Origin: Halicephalobus mephisto
Taxonomy: Eukaryota > Nematoda > Chromadorea > Rhabditida > Panagrolaimidae
Reading direction: 5' to 3'
Length of the DNA: 64,000 nucleotides
Assembly (NCBI GenBank): GCA_009193035.1
Contig: SWDT01000029.1
Coordinates: 62,001-126,000, forward strand
Shown in pieces: positions 35,311 through 46,984 of the stretch. The translations under genes were made by a program, and so were the position numbers. Numbering within the stretch: the stretch's first letter is position 1; every line of letters starts with the position of its first letter. The notes below the pieces were generated by a model. The model did no database searches and was not told the DNA's origin. It worked only from the letters and a program-made list of their open reading frames with translations.

Positions 35311-35579
35311 AATCTATTTCATTTTAAAAGTTTCAAAATAATTTAACAAAATTTTAGAATTTTATATATGAGTTTTAAGAATTTAGAATTTTCTGAAATG
35401 TAGGAATTTCAAAAGTTGATAAAAAAGTTCGAAATTTTTTAATCAATTCTGGAAACTTCAATGGAATTCCAACCATAGTTAAAGAAAAATACAACCAAAA
35501 AATTCAATAATCGAGAGTTTTAGAAAGACCCACAAAGAACTTTTGAAAACTGTCATTTGTCATGACCAGAGCCGTCGAG

Positions 35580-36110
35580 TTTTCAAAATTTTCAAACATC
35601 TTAATTTTCGATTTTTAAACTAGTTCAGTTCGAATTCGAATTTCTCAATTTTTGAATAAAAATAGCTTAGTTCGAATTTAAATTTCTAAATTTTCGAATA
35701 AAAATAATTTATTTTAAATTCAAATTTTTCCATCTTCGAATAAAACTAGTTCAGTTCGAATTCGAATTTCTCAATTTTCGAATAAAAATAGTTTAAATCG
35801 AATTCGAATTTCTCAATTTTCGAATAAAAATGATTTAAATCAAATTCGAATTTCTAAATTTTCGAAATAGTTCAAATTCGAATTTCTCAATTTTCGAATA
35901 AAAATAATTTAAATCAAATTCGAATTTCTAAATTTTTGAATAAAAATAGTTTATTTTAAATTCGAATTTCTACATTTTTGAATAAAAATAATTAAGTTCG
36001 GATTCGAATTTCTCCATTTTCGAAATAGTTCAAATTCGAATTTCTAAATTTTTGAATAAAAATAGTTTCATTTAAAAATCGAAAATGCTGAAAACTCGAT
36101 AGCTCTGGTC
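35580..36110. repeat. ~40-bp repeat TTCGAATTTCTCAATTTTCG
   Basis: Eleven or so degenerate units with AGTTCGAATTCGAATTTCTC and TTTTCGAATAAAAATAG. The array is bracketed by inverted copies of GAGCCGTCGAGTTTTC (35570) and AAAACTCGATAGCTC (36090), so it could form a large hairpin. Confidence 0.65.
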
Positions 36111-36359
36111 ACGACAGACTATTCATGGACAAAACAGCTCATTCAAGTGCCGCTAAACGGTTTCTGGACGACCCAACAAAGGATAAAGCTCATTCAATTG
36201 AAATGAACAATTTCCAAAATTTTATTTTTCGACTTTTTAAAATTCAATAAATTTTCAAAAAAAAACTACAGTTATCTTGAAATTTATTTTTATAAAAAAA
36301 TTTAAATTTTGCCTCAGGCAGAAAATGATGGATTTTTTTTATAATAATAAATAACTTCA

Positions 36360-36500
36360 GGGTTAAAAGTCGGATGTGTTTTAAGATCGATCCATGGACG
36401 TATTTGAGAACTTTGCCGCCAGCTGTCTTGCAACCCCATGAGACAACAGTTGCGGTTGATTGGAGGACGGCAAATCAAACTTGACGGATGCCGAATGTTA
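36360..36500. other. GC-richer, coding-like island 1
   Basis: Both strands stay open. The + frame after a TTTTAAG acceptor-like site reads IDPWTYLRTLPPAVLQPHET; the minus strand reads a Cys-containing peptide with LICRPPINRNCC. Only one, or neither, can be real. It could be an exon of the + strand kettin locus or of an unknown small gene. Confidence 0.25.
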
Positions 36501-36899
36501 AAAAATAAAAATTTTTGAAAATCATTATTTTTTAAGTTCAAAATTTAAAATTTAAAATTTTTTGAAAATCGTTATTGTTAAAGTTCAGAATTTAAAAATA
36601 AAAATTTTTTGAAAATCGTTATTTTTTAAGTTCAAAATTTAAAAATAAAAATTTTTTAAAAATCATTATTTTTTAATTTAAAAATAAAAATTAATTTTGA
36701 ACTTTGTTAGATTTTAGAAAATTTCGAAAATTTTAAGAATTATGAAAAATTTAAATATTTTTATAGAGTTATTTGAAAATTCAGAATCCTCCACTGGATT
36801 CTGGAGAATTGTAAAATTTCGAATTTTTCTGGATTTTAGAAATTTTAAAAAGTATGAGAAATTTCAATTTTTTCAGATTTTTAAAAAAGTTTAAAAAAT

Positions 36900-37310
36900 A
36901 ATATTTTTGAAGATCAATGTTCAAATTCCAAACCAAAAACTGGTCAAGAAGCAGACTGCAAACGAGCAAATGCGGTAATTAGCACCAATTTTGGAGAGCA
37001 AAACAAATTCTGCGCGGCTGGAGCTCTAGAGAATCTCGAGATTCCGAAAGTGTTCGATTGGGTAATTGACCGGCCAGCGACCAGTTAAGTTGTCGTTTTG
37101 CCAGGTCCCTTGGGTTATAGAAAAAGAAAAAACGGCCAAAAATTATGAATGAAAAATATCGGTCACTAAAATTGCCGGAGGACATAAGAATGTGAGTGAC
37201 AAACAACTCGATCGGGTTTCCCACGGACAGCAGGTGTCACTAATTCAAGATTTGGAAAGAAATAAATTTGATGGATTTCGAAAAATCACATTTTTAAATA
37301 AACAATTATC
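36900..37310 (+). other. Coding-like island 2, possible exon of an unknown + strand gene
   Basis: A + frame from about 36910 to a stop at 37086 reads EDQCSNSKPKTGQEADCKRA, then FCAAGALENLEIPKVFDWVI, which has balanced composition and three Cys. A second + frame at about 37160-37320 includes IAGGHKNVSDKQLDRVSHGQ. No start codon or complete splice chain was found, and other frames are also open because the island is less AT-rich. I do not recognise a family. Confidence 0.3.
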
Positions 37311-37329
37311 TATCATTTAACAAAAAAAA

Positions 37330-38060
37330 ATTGCATTAAGGTTTACAAACCAATCAACATCAAAATTAAAATCAAATCTGCACCTTGCAAGCAACGTTCA
37401 AATGGATCGACATCGAAATCAAATCTGCACCTTGCACGCAACGTTCAAATGGATCGACATCGAAATCAAACCTGCAGATTGCGCGCAATGTGCAGGCAGG
37501 TAAGTCGACAACATTAAAGTCAAACTCAAACTTGCAGCTTGCACGCAATATTTAGATAGATAAATCAACATCAAGGTCAATTGAAAATCTGCAACCTGCG
37601 CGCAATATTTAGGTAGATAAATCAACATCAAAATCAATTGTAAATGTGCAGCTTGCGCGCAATGTGCAGGCAGATAAGTCGACAACATTAAAGTCAAACT
37701 CAAACTTGCAGCTTGCGCGCAATATTTAGATAAATAAATCAACATCAAGATCAATTGTAAATCTGCAACCTGCGCGCAATATTTAGGTAGATAAATCAAC
37801 ATCAAAATCAATTGTAAATGTGCAGATTGCGCGCAATGTGCAGACAGGTCAGTCGACAACATTAAAGTCAAACTCAAACTTGCAGATTGCGCGCAATGTG
37901 CAGGCAGATAAATCAACATCAAGATCAATTGTAAATCTGCAACTTTCGCACAAAGATTAAACAGATCGACATAATTATTAGTCAACTTCAAACCTGCAGG
38001 TTGCGCGCAACATTAGGATAAATAAATTAACGTTGAAATCAAATCCGCAGGTTGCTTGAA
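37330..38060. repeat. TTGCGCGCAA tandem repeat, largest cluster
   Basis: Twelve or so ~60-bp units, with a partial 120-bp higher order, each containing CTGCAGNTTGCGCGCAAT and CAACATCAAAATCAATTG. The centre TTGCGCGCAA is a perfect palindrome. A 190-codon minus frame through it only reflects the period. Sister clusters are at 9950-10215 and 50640-51090. Confidence 0.85.
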
Positions 38061-38815
38061 ATATTCAGCTATCTTATTTAATTTTTGCGCAAAATTTAAT
38101 TTTATTTCAATGTCGATTATTTATAAATTTTTTCATCGGTTTAAAAACATCTAAATTTCGTTCTCAAACATCTCATAAGAAAAATATACTTTTTATATTG
38201 CCTGAGGCAACAAATATCTCACTATTTTAAAAACTAAAACAAATAATTTTACGTCATTATCTCGTGAAAAAACTTTTAAAATTATACATTTTAAAAAATT
38301 AAATTTCTTACAAATTTTTGCAATTTTCCAGTTGAGACCTAAAAGTGCAAAATTTAGTATTTACGAGATTTGAAAAGTTCTAAAATCAAAATATTATAAA
38401 AATTAAAATTATACAAAACAAAATTTTCAAAAATGGTCTCAACACGAATTTTTAAAATTTTCCAGTTGAGACCTAAAACCATAAAATTTTCCATTTTTAT
38501 TTCCGTGAAAAATTCAAAAAACATCAAATCCCGAAAATTTTCAGAACTTTTATATTGTTCCGTCATCCAAAAAACGAAAATTGCCGAAGGCAAAATATTT
38601 TATCCGTATTCAAAAAAGCAACTCTAGGTCACCAATGCAGACAATTTTCTAATTTAATTATGAATTTAATTAGAATTATTTAATTAAAGTGAATAAAAAT
38701 GAACATGTTTTTCTTCGCGGATTTCAAATATCCGACGGAATAACTCAACTGAAAATTGACTAATATCCGTTCGAACTACCGAAACTATTGGATCGTGTAT
38801 CTATCTGTTTGATCA
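38061..38815. other. AT-rich stretch
   Basis: Contains two hairpin-forming TTGCC(N)3GGCAA sites (38202 and 38580) and a short direct repeat TTTTCCAGTTGAGACCTAAA (38325 and 38458). No gene. Confidence 0.45.
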
Positions 38816-38819
38816 CACA

Positions 38820-39160
38820 AAGGTTTTCAGAAACCAAATTTAACTGAATGCAATCAACACGTAGACACAAAAAAACGTAACTTTTGGTACAGTAACAAAT
38901 GCAAATCGTCACTATTACATTTTAATTTCCGTCACAAATGTCTAATATTTATGAAAAATGTGACGATTATGTTACATTTTTATTACTTTTCGCAATTGTT
39001 AAGAAACCAAAAGTTACACTTTTTTTGCATGTAAGAGCTTTTGACTGTAGTTTTCATATTATTTGATTCTGAGTATAATTCAACAAAAAATTGATCGTAA
39101 CTGAGTGTAATTAACGTGTTTGGACCATTTTTGTTTCCAGTTAAAAAGGTATTAGTACAT
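38820..39160. mobile_element. Fold-back element copy interrupted by MITE A
   Basis: The flanks (GGTTTTCAGAAACCAAATTT at the left, CGTGTTTGGACC at the right) match the left arm of the next element at 39165-39493. The matching sequence is interrupted at about 38863 by MITE A copy 2, which ends near 39030. Confidence 0.65.
38866..39028. mobile_element. Palindromic MITE family A, copy 2
   Basis: Ends AAAAAACGTAACTTTTGG and CCAAAAGTTACACTTTTT, inner pair AAATCGTCAC / GTGACGATT. It is highly similar to copy 1 at 2575-2733. Confidence 0.75.
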
Positions 39161-39164
39161 TTAC

Positions 39165-39493
39165 AGGTTTTCAGAAATCACATCTAACTGAATGGAATCA
39201 AGACGTAAGAGCTCCTGATCATAGTTTCCACATTATTTGATCCTGAGTGCAATCGATGGCAGAATTGCATTCCAACAAAAGATTGATTCTAATTGAATTT
39301 AATCAACGTGTTTGGACCATGTTTGTTTTCTAGTTAAAAAAGTACTAGTACGTTGATTACATTCAGTTACGATCAATCTTCTGTTGGAATGCAATTTTAT
39401 CATCGATTGCACTCAGAATCAAATAGTGTGGAAACTACAATCAGGAGCTCTTACGTCTTGATTCCATCCAGTTAGATGTGATTTCTGAAAAGC
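39165..39493. mobile_element. Fold-back palindromic element with ~145-bp arms
   Basis: Left arm 39165-39310 and right arm 39345-39493 are near-complete reverse complements, sharing GGAATCAAGACGTAAGAGCT and GAGTGCAATCGATG. Only about 35 bp lie between the arms. There is no coding capacity. Confidence 0.8.
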
Positions 39494-39830
39494 TATGCAA
39501 TTTGGCGCAATGCTGGTCCTGGAGAGAAATGTCCTGAGGCTGACAATTATGGGACGACGGGAAGTTAAATGGATTGCGCAATAATTATTAAAGTTGTTTT
39601 GTATCTGTTGGGATAGAAAATGTAATAGAAAGAGAAGACCTGAAGAGATAGCTTGAATATCAAGGAGTGTAGAATACTGTAGAGCATGAGTGACTTTGAG
39701 CTGTGCTGTTGTCACATATATAGGTTGTTGGTCTGTACTATTGTTTAAATAAAGATTTGTAGTATTTCCTTATTTCTAAATCTTAACAGTATCCCGTACC
39801 TCTGGGTTCAATAAATCAATTTTTACTTAT
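39494..39830 (+). mobile_element. Possible retroelement LTR fragment
   Basis: A stretch more balanced in base composition carries a TATA-like box (ACATATATAGG at 39714), an AATAAA signal at about 39748 and then CCCGTACCTCTGGGTTC. That order resembles an LTR promoter and polyadenylation unit. No terminal repeats or retroelement genes were found, so this is tentative. Confidence 0.3.
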
Positions 39831-40890
39831 TTCTCATCTCTACGTGGACCAGAAACCCCGCCACGATCCAAAACAAACAAAATCGGATTTTAAATAAGTT
39901 CATGAAAGAAATCAGAAAATAATCGGAAAAGTCGTTAAAATAATTTATGATGAGCGGGATTCAAGAAGTTAATTAACACTTGACGGACATAATGGAAGAT
40001 TCTAATCGAAAATCGTACAAATATAAAAATAAAAAAAGTGGAAAATTTTTAAAAATTAATTTTCAGATTCTTCCAGAAAATTAAAAAAATTTTAATTTTT
40101 GTAATTTTGGAAGATTCTAAACATTCGGAAATTTTTAAATTTTGGAAGATTCTAAAAAATTAAGAACAGTTTGAAATTTTTCATAAAATTTTTCAGATAC
40201 TTATGAATTATACGCGGAAATTTTTAGTGCATTTTAACATGTTTTTAGATAAAGTAACAATTTCAAATAAAAATACAAATGATATCGCGAGATGTAGTTA
40301 AGTTAGATTTAAGTTTCTTAGGCTGGATTTAGGCTTGGGCTAAGCTAGATTAGGATGTGTGTGTATAACCCATAAGTACCATTGTTCAAAAATTTCGGAA
40401 TCTTCTACTGGGTTATAAAAACTTTCAGAGAATCTCGGTGGTTATAAAAAAGAAAAAAATAGAGAAAGACAAGGAAACAAGATCAATAACAACCAGATGA
40501 AATTTGAAACTCGAAGGAATCAAAAAATCAAAGGTAAATCAAATTTTAAAATGAAGATTGAAGAATTTCGAAAAGAATAAAAAAGGTTAAATTTGATCTG
40601 GGGAACAAAAGAGGTTTTAAGATGGTCAATTTTGGACTTTAGAGTTATTTAAAAATTTTTAAAATTCGAATTTAAAAAATTACAATCTGATTCAGTTTCT
40701 TTGACGTAATGGGACAGTTTGGAAGTGCTCGATTTAATGTTAATAAATATAGTAATCCTTTTTACTACTGATTAGTATTAGTTTCTTTATTGTTTCGAAC
40801 TTGGGTAATTAAACCCAAAAGAAAGCGATAATTATAACAACCGCGGTAAAGCAAAATATAACACATAATACATAGCACATAACACATAAT
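39831..40890. other. AT-rich stretch without a gene
   Basis: Low-complexity; includes a GGCTGGATTTAGGC fragment at about 40322 and a short ACACATAATACATAGCACATAAC array at 40860. Confidence 0.4.
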
Positions 40891-40898
40891 AATTGCGA

Positions 40899-41165
40899 TT
40901 ATTTAAAGTACTGCATAATTACGGTAAGTACAAAACGCGAATCCAGCAGATTAATTGTGAATCGTAGAGATCCGCTTGTATTTTTGTATTGATGATTCAT
41001 CTGCCGTTCTGCACTACTGCAATCTTCGATTGCGTCGACAGTTAACGTCCAAATTTCTACAATCTTGTCCCGGAAAACGAAAAGAATCTCAGCGCAAGAA
41101 TCCCCAAAATACAAAACCTTTTCAGCATGCCTATTTTTAAAATGTAACGCTACGACGGAATCAGA
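40899..41165 (-). other. Unassigned protein-like open frame
   Basis: The minus frame from about 41140 down to 40899 reads NRHAEKVLYFGDSCAEILFV, then FRDKIVEIWTLTVDAIEDCS and ends IMQYFK. The composition is protein-like, but there is no Met at the front, no clear acceptor and no recognised family. It may be a fragment of an old gene or transposon. Confidence 0.25.
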
Positions 41166-41525
41166 AGGCTGAGTTTTTTGTTGTTAGTGTTATTGAGAAT
41201 AAAACGAAGAAGTATTATTGGGGCGAAATCACAGAATTAAGGAATCATGTCAGAGTTCTTTACAGATCCGGATTATCGCTTTGAAAGAGGACGATGGAAC
41301 TTTCAAGTGAACTAAACGACTGAGATTTTTCCTCCAAGATCTGGCTAATTTAAGAATAATCACACATGACAAAAAACAGCTTAGTCAACGAAAGTTTCAA
41401 GTATCCTAAATATATACAAAAATGAGTACACGGTATATAATGTATGGATACATTGAGACAACTCTAATGTATCGGATGCTTTATATTCAATGCATGGATA
41501 CATCAAATATGATATCAATGTATTA

Positions 41526-41887
41526 TATTTGATGTATGAGTATAGTAAAGGAGCTTTGATATATTGGATAGGTTGTGGTTTATGCACGGATATATTGAAT
41601 ATAATCCACTGATATATTAGAATGTATTTATGCACAAGTACGTTAGAGTTATGTTTGTATTTTTAGCAGAAAATGATCACAACATAGTAGGACTCAGAAC
41701 CCTGAAGAGACTTGAAGACAATGATAGTTAGATATATTGTATCTTATCTACTGCTACACTTAATATAGCCAACTAATATATTAAGATCTATTTATGTATA
41801 GGCACATTAGAGCTATTTTGTGTGTCTATGAAAAAAAATCCTCACAAGACAGTAGGACTCAGAACTCTGAAGAGACTTGAAGATAAT
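41526..41887. repeat. Large inverted repeat, left arm
   Basis: This 362-bp arm is the reverse complement of 43866-44228 with few differences. It includes part of the AT-rich satellite family and two tandem copies of a GTAGGACTCAGAACCCTGAA module. Confidence 0.85.
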
Positions 41888-43865
41888 AAAGGTTGGATAC
41901 ATAGATTGTTTCCTAATAGATTCACGTTATCGTGTAAAATAAAACGGAGAAGTTTGGGAAATAGTAGCAACAACTCTCCAGAAATCACGAAAAATATTAA
42001 ATGCTGAAAGATTTATTTCGTCACGATGGCGGACGAACTAGATCTTCAGTCTTTAGTAAAAGTCAAAAATTAATTTTAATTAAAATACTTTAAGATTTTA
42101 AAAAAAATATCCCGGATCAGTTTACATAGTAGTCTTGCTGTAAACTTTGGCGTGGTCTATGACCTCCACTAGGACTCAATTGACGGGAAAGGCCTTCATA
42201 ATGGGTTTATCCCACGGTAAAAGGATCTCCAATAGAGGCACGAAACGGGAAAATCTCCATTATGACTGACCCCCTTCTGGACTCCAATCAAATGCTGGGT
42301 TGCTTTAAGCGTGAAAATCTACTCGTATTTGGAAACAGAGTTCATCAGAATTTTCGATTTTTGAACATTTTCGAATTCGGACTTTTCAAGTTCCACATCG
42401 AATAGAATTTAGTTCAAATTCGAAGTCTCCAATATTCGAATTTGGATTAGTTCAAATTTAAAATGATTCGAAATAGGTCTGTTCGCTATGATTTTTAAGA
42501 TCTTCGTGATGAGAGTTCATTTTGCATTTTACGACAAACATCTTTTTCCAATTTTGATTACTACGGACAATTCCGTTCAGACTGATAAAAAACAAAATCA
42601 TAATGATTTAAGAAAATCCGCAATAAGAATTGAATTTACATTTTACAATAAATTTTAGAAAATCATTCGTAAACAATTCTTGAGTTCTGTAAATGAAGTT
42701 ATCATTCAACCTTCTGATTGAGTTAAAAAATGAGATATCTTAAAAGATGATACTAAAGTAGTCAGAAATTAATGTTTTGTATTATCAAAGTTAAGGATCT
42801 TCGAAGACTTTTTATTTCAAAAATTTATCCTATCTAAATCGATATTTGAATTTTTTGAATTACAACATTATTTTTTATCCTGGGAAGCCTAAATTTTGAC
42901 TTCCAGCTCTGATTTTCAACTTTAATTTTGATAACGAAAATTCGATCAAACTTGATAATCAAAATTAAAAAATCAAAATTTAAATTATTCACGTTCAGAT
43001 AATATTCAAAATTCTTCTACTTGAAGAATCTATTTAAATCAAAATTTAAATTTTCTGTGTTGAGAGACTGTAGATTTCTGCATTTCAAAAAGTTCTCTTA
43101 CCTATATTAATAACTAGAACTTATCTGGATTTTTAGAATCAAAACATAATTTACAAATTATGTCTTAGAACGAAAAGTCCAAACTTCGACCTCGAACTGT
43201 GATTTTTAACTTTGAAAAAATAAACCACATGAATTTTAAGCATTATGAATTTAAAAAACCAAAAATGCTTTTTAAAAACCTAATTATAACTTACAGAATT
43301 CCAAAAAAATACAGTACTTTGAACAAATTTCAACCACTTTTTTCTTTGTTTCTGGGACGTACGGGAAACAATACCTGGAGCCATAAATCAAGCCCAATGG
43401 CAATCGACGTTACGCTCCAATTTCTCTTTTTAAATTTCCTCAATTTCCACGTAAATTTCAAAAAACAATAAACAAATTAAAAGAAAGAAAACGATTTTTG
43501 TTCCGGTTCTTGTACACGACGGAGGACCGCGTTACGTGAAGGAAAATGTTTTCCTTGTTTCTATATATACTGTTGCTATATGTAAAATGGAAAATATCAA
43601 GTAGAGTGAAGGGTTGTTCAAATTTTTGACGTAATTCAGTTGTAAAACCATGGCCACGACAAAATCACATGGTTAAAGAAACTACATGATGAATTAACTC
43701 GATTTAAAAAAGTAAATGAAAGATTTTTACACATGTACAGTAAATTGGTAATTCCGAAATTTCTAATTTTTAAGAGTTGCAGTTATCGATATCATATTAA
43801 AATCAATATATTAGTCGGCTATATTAAATGTAGCAGTAGATAAGATACAATATATCTAACTATCA
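41888..43865. other. Spacer between the arms of the large inverted repeat
   Basis: 2 kb without a convincing gene. 42110-42330 is a GC-richer island (GTAGTCTTGCTGTAAACTTT, GACGGGAAAGGCCTTCATAA) with short open frames on both strands. 42790-43190 repeats sequence also seen at 25240-25680. 43310-43600 is another GC-richer island. Confidence 0.4.
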
Positions 43866-44228
43866 TTGTCTTCAAGTCTCTTCAGAGTTCTGAGTCCTAC
43901 TGTCTTGTGAGGATTTTCTTTCATAGACACACAGAATAGCTCTAATGTGCCTATACATAAATAGATCTTAATATATTAGTTGGCTATATTAAGTGTAGCA
44001 GTAGATAAGATACAATATATCTAACTATCATTGTCTTCAAGTCTCTTCAGGGTTCTGAGTCCTACTATGTTGTGATCATTTTCTGCTAAAAATACAAGCA
44101 TAACTCTAATGTACTTGTGCATAAATACATTCTAATATATCAGTGGATTATATTCAATATATCCGTGCATAAACCACAACCTATCCAATATATCGAAGCT
44201 CCTTTACTATACCCATACATCAAATACC
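43866..44228. repeat. Large inverted repeat, right arm
   Basis: Reverse complement of 41526-41887. A further, adjoining partial copy (43795-43865) repeats the module TAGCAGTAGATAAGATAC, so the right side has an extra half unit. Confidence 0.85.
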
Positions 44229-45048
44229 ATGTTCCCTTTTTTGTATGTAGTTAAACCTAGAAATGAAACTTCATATTCAAAGAAACTACATGATGGATTA
44301 ACTCGATTTAAAAAAGTAAATGTAAGATTTTTACACATGTACAGTAACTTGACAATTTATCAAGTTCTGAAATACTAAGGATTCTGAAAAGTTTTGCTAC
44401 TTAATATTTTTCTAAAGTTAATCTTATTTAGTATCTTAAAATGGAATCTAGATTTCCAGCTTCATGGTTAAGGAAACAGAATTTGAAAGTAAATTAACTC
44501 GGTTCAAAATAATTTAATTAAATAAGTAATCTGAAAAAAAACAATATTATTGCAATTTAGAATTTCCTAATGTATTAAAAAATTTCAAAAGTTTCATTCA
44601 TCAATATCTTTTAAAAATAATTTTATATTCGAAAAATCAACTTGATTTCGAATTTTTTAATAAACAAGAATCAGATTAATACAGTAAACTAAAAATTGTT
44701 AAATTTTATAGAATTTAAATAAATTTCATCATTTGTGAATTTCATAATTTTCCATCTGATCATTTTTCAAAAATTCATTCATCAATATCTTTTAAAAAAT
44801 AACTTTGTTTAACTTTATATAATCCGGTTCCGACATCCAACTGGATTCTGTAATCGTGATTCGATAGATTACTGTATTTAAAGATTTTCAAACTTTTTTG
44901 TCCCCTACCGTACTACCAAGAAGTTAATTTTTAAATTTTTTAATAATTTTGTAAAATACTTTAAAAGTGTAAAAAATAAAACTTTCCCTGGATTTTCGAA
45001 ATCCGTCATTTTCGAGCTAAAATTTATCTTTTATCCTTCTCCGTTCAG
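44229..45048. other. AT-rich stretch without a gene
   Basis: A duplicated segment (ACTACATGATGAATTAACTC at 43682 and a near copy at 44286) crosses the edge of the inverted repeat. Nothing else is seen. Confidence 0.4.
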
Positions 45049-45279
45049 ACTCGAAGAACTCCGATTTTTTCTGAAATCAGATTTGCTCAATCTCATTCCA
45101 GTCAATATCTCCGGAGATCTGGTCGATTGAGGAAAAAATGGTTCAATGTTTGTCTGAAAGCTCGTGGATCAACAAGAAGTGTAAGAAGGAAAAGCTCGAG
45201 AGAGCTGCGCATTCTATCGATGAAAAAATTGAAGCACAAGAGTCCTCGAGATTTCCTTGCTGAAACTTGGAAACAGTGC
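45049..45279 (+). other. Candidate exon, unknown + strand gene
   Basis: A strong pyrimidine-rich acceptor (CTTCTCCGTTCAG) precedes a frame open for 308 bases: TRRTPIFSEIRFAQSHSSQY, then Arg/Lys/Ser-rich sequence, with a possible donor GTAGGC at 45280. A second frame after a TTCCAG acceptor at 45101 reads SISPEIWSIEEKMVQCLSES. Which frame is coding, if either, cannot be decided. The exon could belong to the 5' part of the kettin locus. Confidence 0.3.
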
Positions 45280-45363
45280 GTAGGCTCACTTGAGCTAAAG
45301 CTTTTTGAGCGTTTTTATCCCAGTAATATGTCGAAATTGATTTTTCCTTGTTTTTAAAGAATT

Positions 45364-46800
45364 CGAATTCTGGAAGAATTTTTGAAAATTCAGAATCTCG
45401 TAGAAATTTCTAGAATCTTCGAAATTCTAAAATATCGTAAAATTTTTGAGGATTTTAAATTTTTCAGATCCGAGTGGACATTTCTGAAATGGCCTAAAAT
45501 TTTAGATAATTTTTTACAACTTTTAGGGATTTTGTAGAAAGTTCTAGAATCTTAGAAAATTCCAAATTATCTTAAAATTCCGAAACTTTCTAAAACCTAG
45601 TGGACATTTCTGAAATGGCCTAAAATTTTAGATAATTTTTTAGAACTCTTAAGAATTTTGTAGAAAGTTCTAGAATCTTAGAAAATTTCAAATTATCTTA
45701 AAATTTCGAAACTTTCTAAAACCTGGTGGACATTTCTGAAATGGTTTAAAATTTTAGATAATTTTTTAGAATCTTTAACAACTTAATAAAAGAATCTTAA
45801 AAATTTAGTGATTTTCTAGAAAATTCTGAAGTTTTTAAAAATTGAAATAATTTAAAATTTCTTTAAAAATTGAAAATTAAATTTCTTAATAAAACTATTT
45901 TTTTGAAATAAACCCTCGCACCTGTATTTGTTTTGAGCAACTGCCTCAGGGAAGCCGATCCGGCCAAATGCACAAACCGGCATTTTGAGTGCTTTCCAAA
46001 GAGATCTCCCAAGGCTCAGTTCCGCGACTATCGATCCGGCAACTGCCGAGGGGGATTTTATTATTGGATGTTCTGGACTCTTGTTGACCTTCTTTGATTT
46101 TCAAAAAACTTGGGATTTGTTTATTTGCTAAAATCCTAAAATTTCGAAATCAATTTAAAAATTCGATATATCTGAAAATTTTCACAACTGGATTTTTGTA
46201 AAAGATTATAGATCTTTTTAGAAATTTATAATTTTTAAAAAATATTTGTAACTTTTTAGAATTTTATAGATAATTTCAGAATCGAAGATTTTCGAAGTTT
46301 TAAGAACTTTTTCAAAATTTATAATTTTTAAAAAATATTTGTAACTTTTTAGAATTTTATAGATAATTTCAAAATCGAAGATTTTTGAAGTTTTAAGAAC
46401 TTTTTAGAAATTTATAATTTTTGAAAAATATTTGTAACTTTTTAGAATTTTATAGATAATTTCAGAATCGAAGATTTTAGAAATTTTGAAGATTTTTTAG
46501 AAATTTTTCGAAATTTATAATTTTTGAAAAACATTTGTAACTTTTTAAAATTTTATAGAAATTTTTAAACTTCTAAGAGACGCTTCAGAATACTGTAGAA
46601 GCTTCTGAAAAATTTTTAAATTTCTTTGATTTTTAAAATTTAAATTTTTAAATTTTTTAAAATTTTCTAATTTTTAAAATTTAAAATTTTTAATTTTTTT
46701 AATTTTTAAAAAGTTTAAAAATTCGCGTCGAGACCATTCCGTAATAGTGAAAATTTATAAAATGTGGAATAATAAATCTTTTCAGACACCACAAGAGGTT
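45364..46800. other. AT-rich region with tandem duplications and one GC-rich island
   Basis: 45400-45840 holds three ~120-bp units (GACATTTCTGAAATGGCCTA). 46190-46560 holds four ~100-bp units (TAGAATTTTATAGATAATTTC). 45910-46100 is an island open on both strands; the + frame reads ADPAKCTNRHFECFPKRSPK and the minus frame SPSAVAGSIVAELSLGRSLW. Neither has a full splice context. Confidence 0.45.
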
Positions 46801-46884
46801 TCTAAAATAATTTTTATTTCGCAGTATTTGCGAATGACGAAAAGAGAATTATCAGCCCTCGGATAGTTGCCGGACACAGTTTAG

Positions 46885-46956
46885 ATTTCAAGGATGCCGT
46901 TCCAGCGTCCCCTGGGGGAAAGAGCTGAGAATCAGATTCCACCAAGTTTTATTAGG
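46885..46956 (+). CDS. Candidate 5' coding exon of the kettin gene
   Basis: After an acceptor CAGTTTAG the frame reads ISR and then, from a Met at 46894, MPFQRPLGERAENQIPPSFI followed by an AGG/GTAACT donor at 46956. PPSFI is the usual start of a titin-type Ig domain, and joining it to the exon at 50311 would give the normal spacing of 19 residues, counting both the Phe and the core Cys. However, the donor is phase 0 and the acceptor at 50311 needs a leftover base, so the direct splice is out of frame. An unseen small exon, another donor or a recent mutation would be needed. Confidence 0.4.
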
Positions 46957-46984
46957 GTAACTTTTTGATTTCGAAACTATTGAC

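Noticed and set aside
37419..37991. 190-codon minus frame with repeated AHCAQ-like blocks
   Set aside because: It exists only because the ~60-bp TTGCGCGCAA unit is divisible by three; copies elsewhere are not open.
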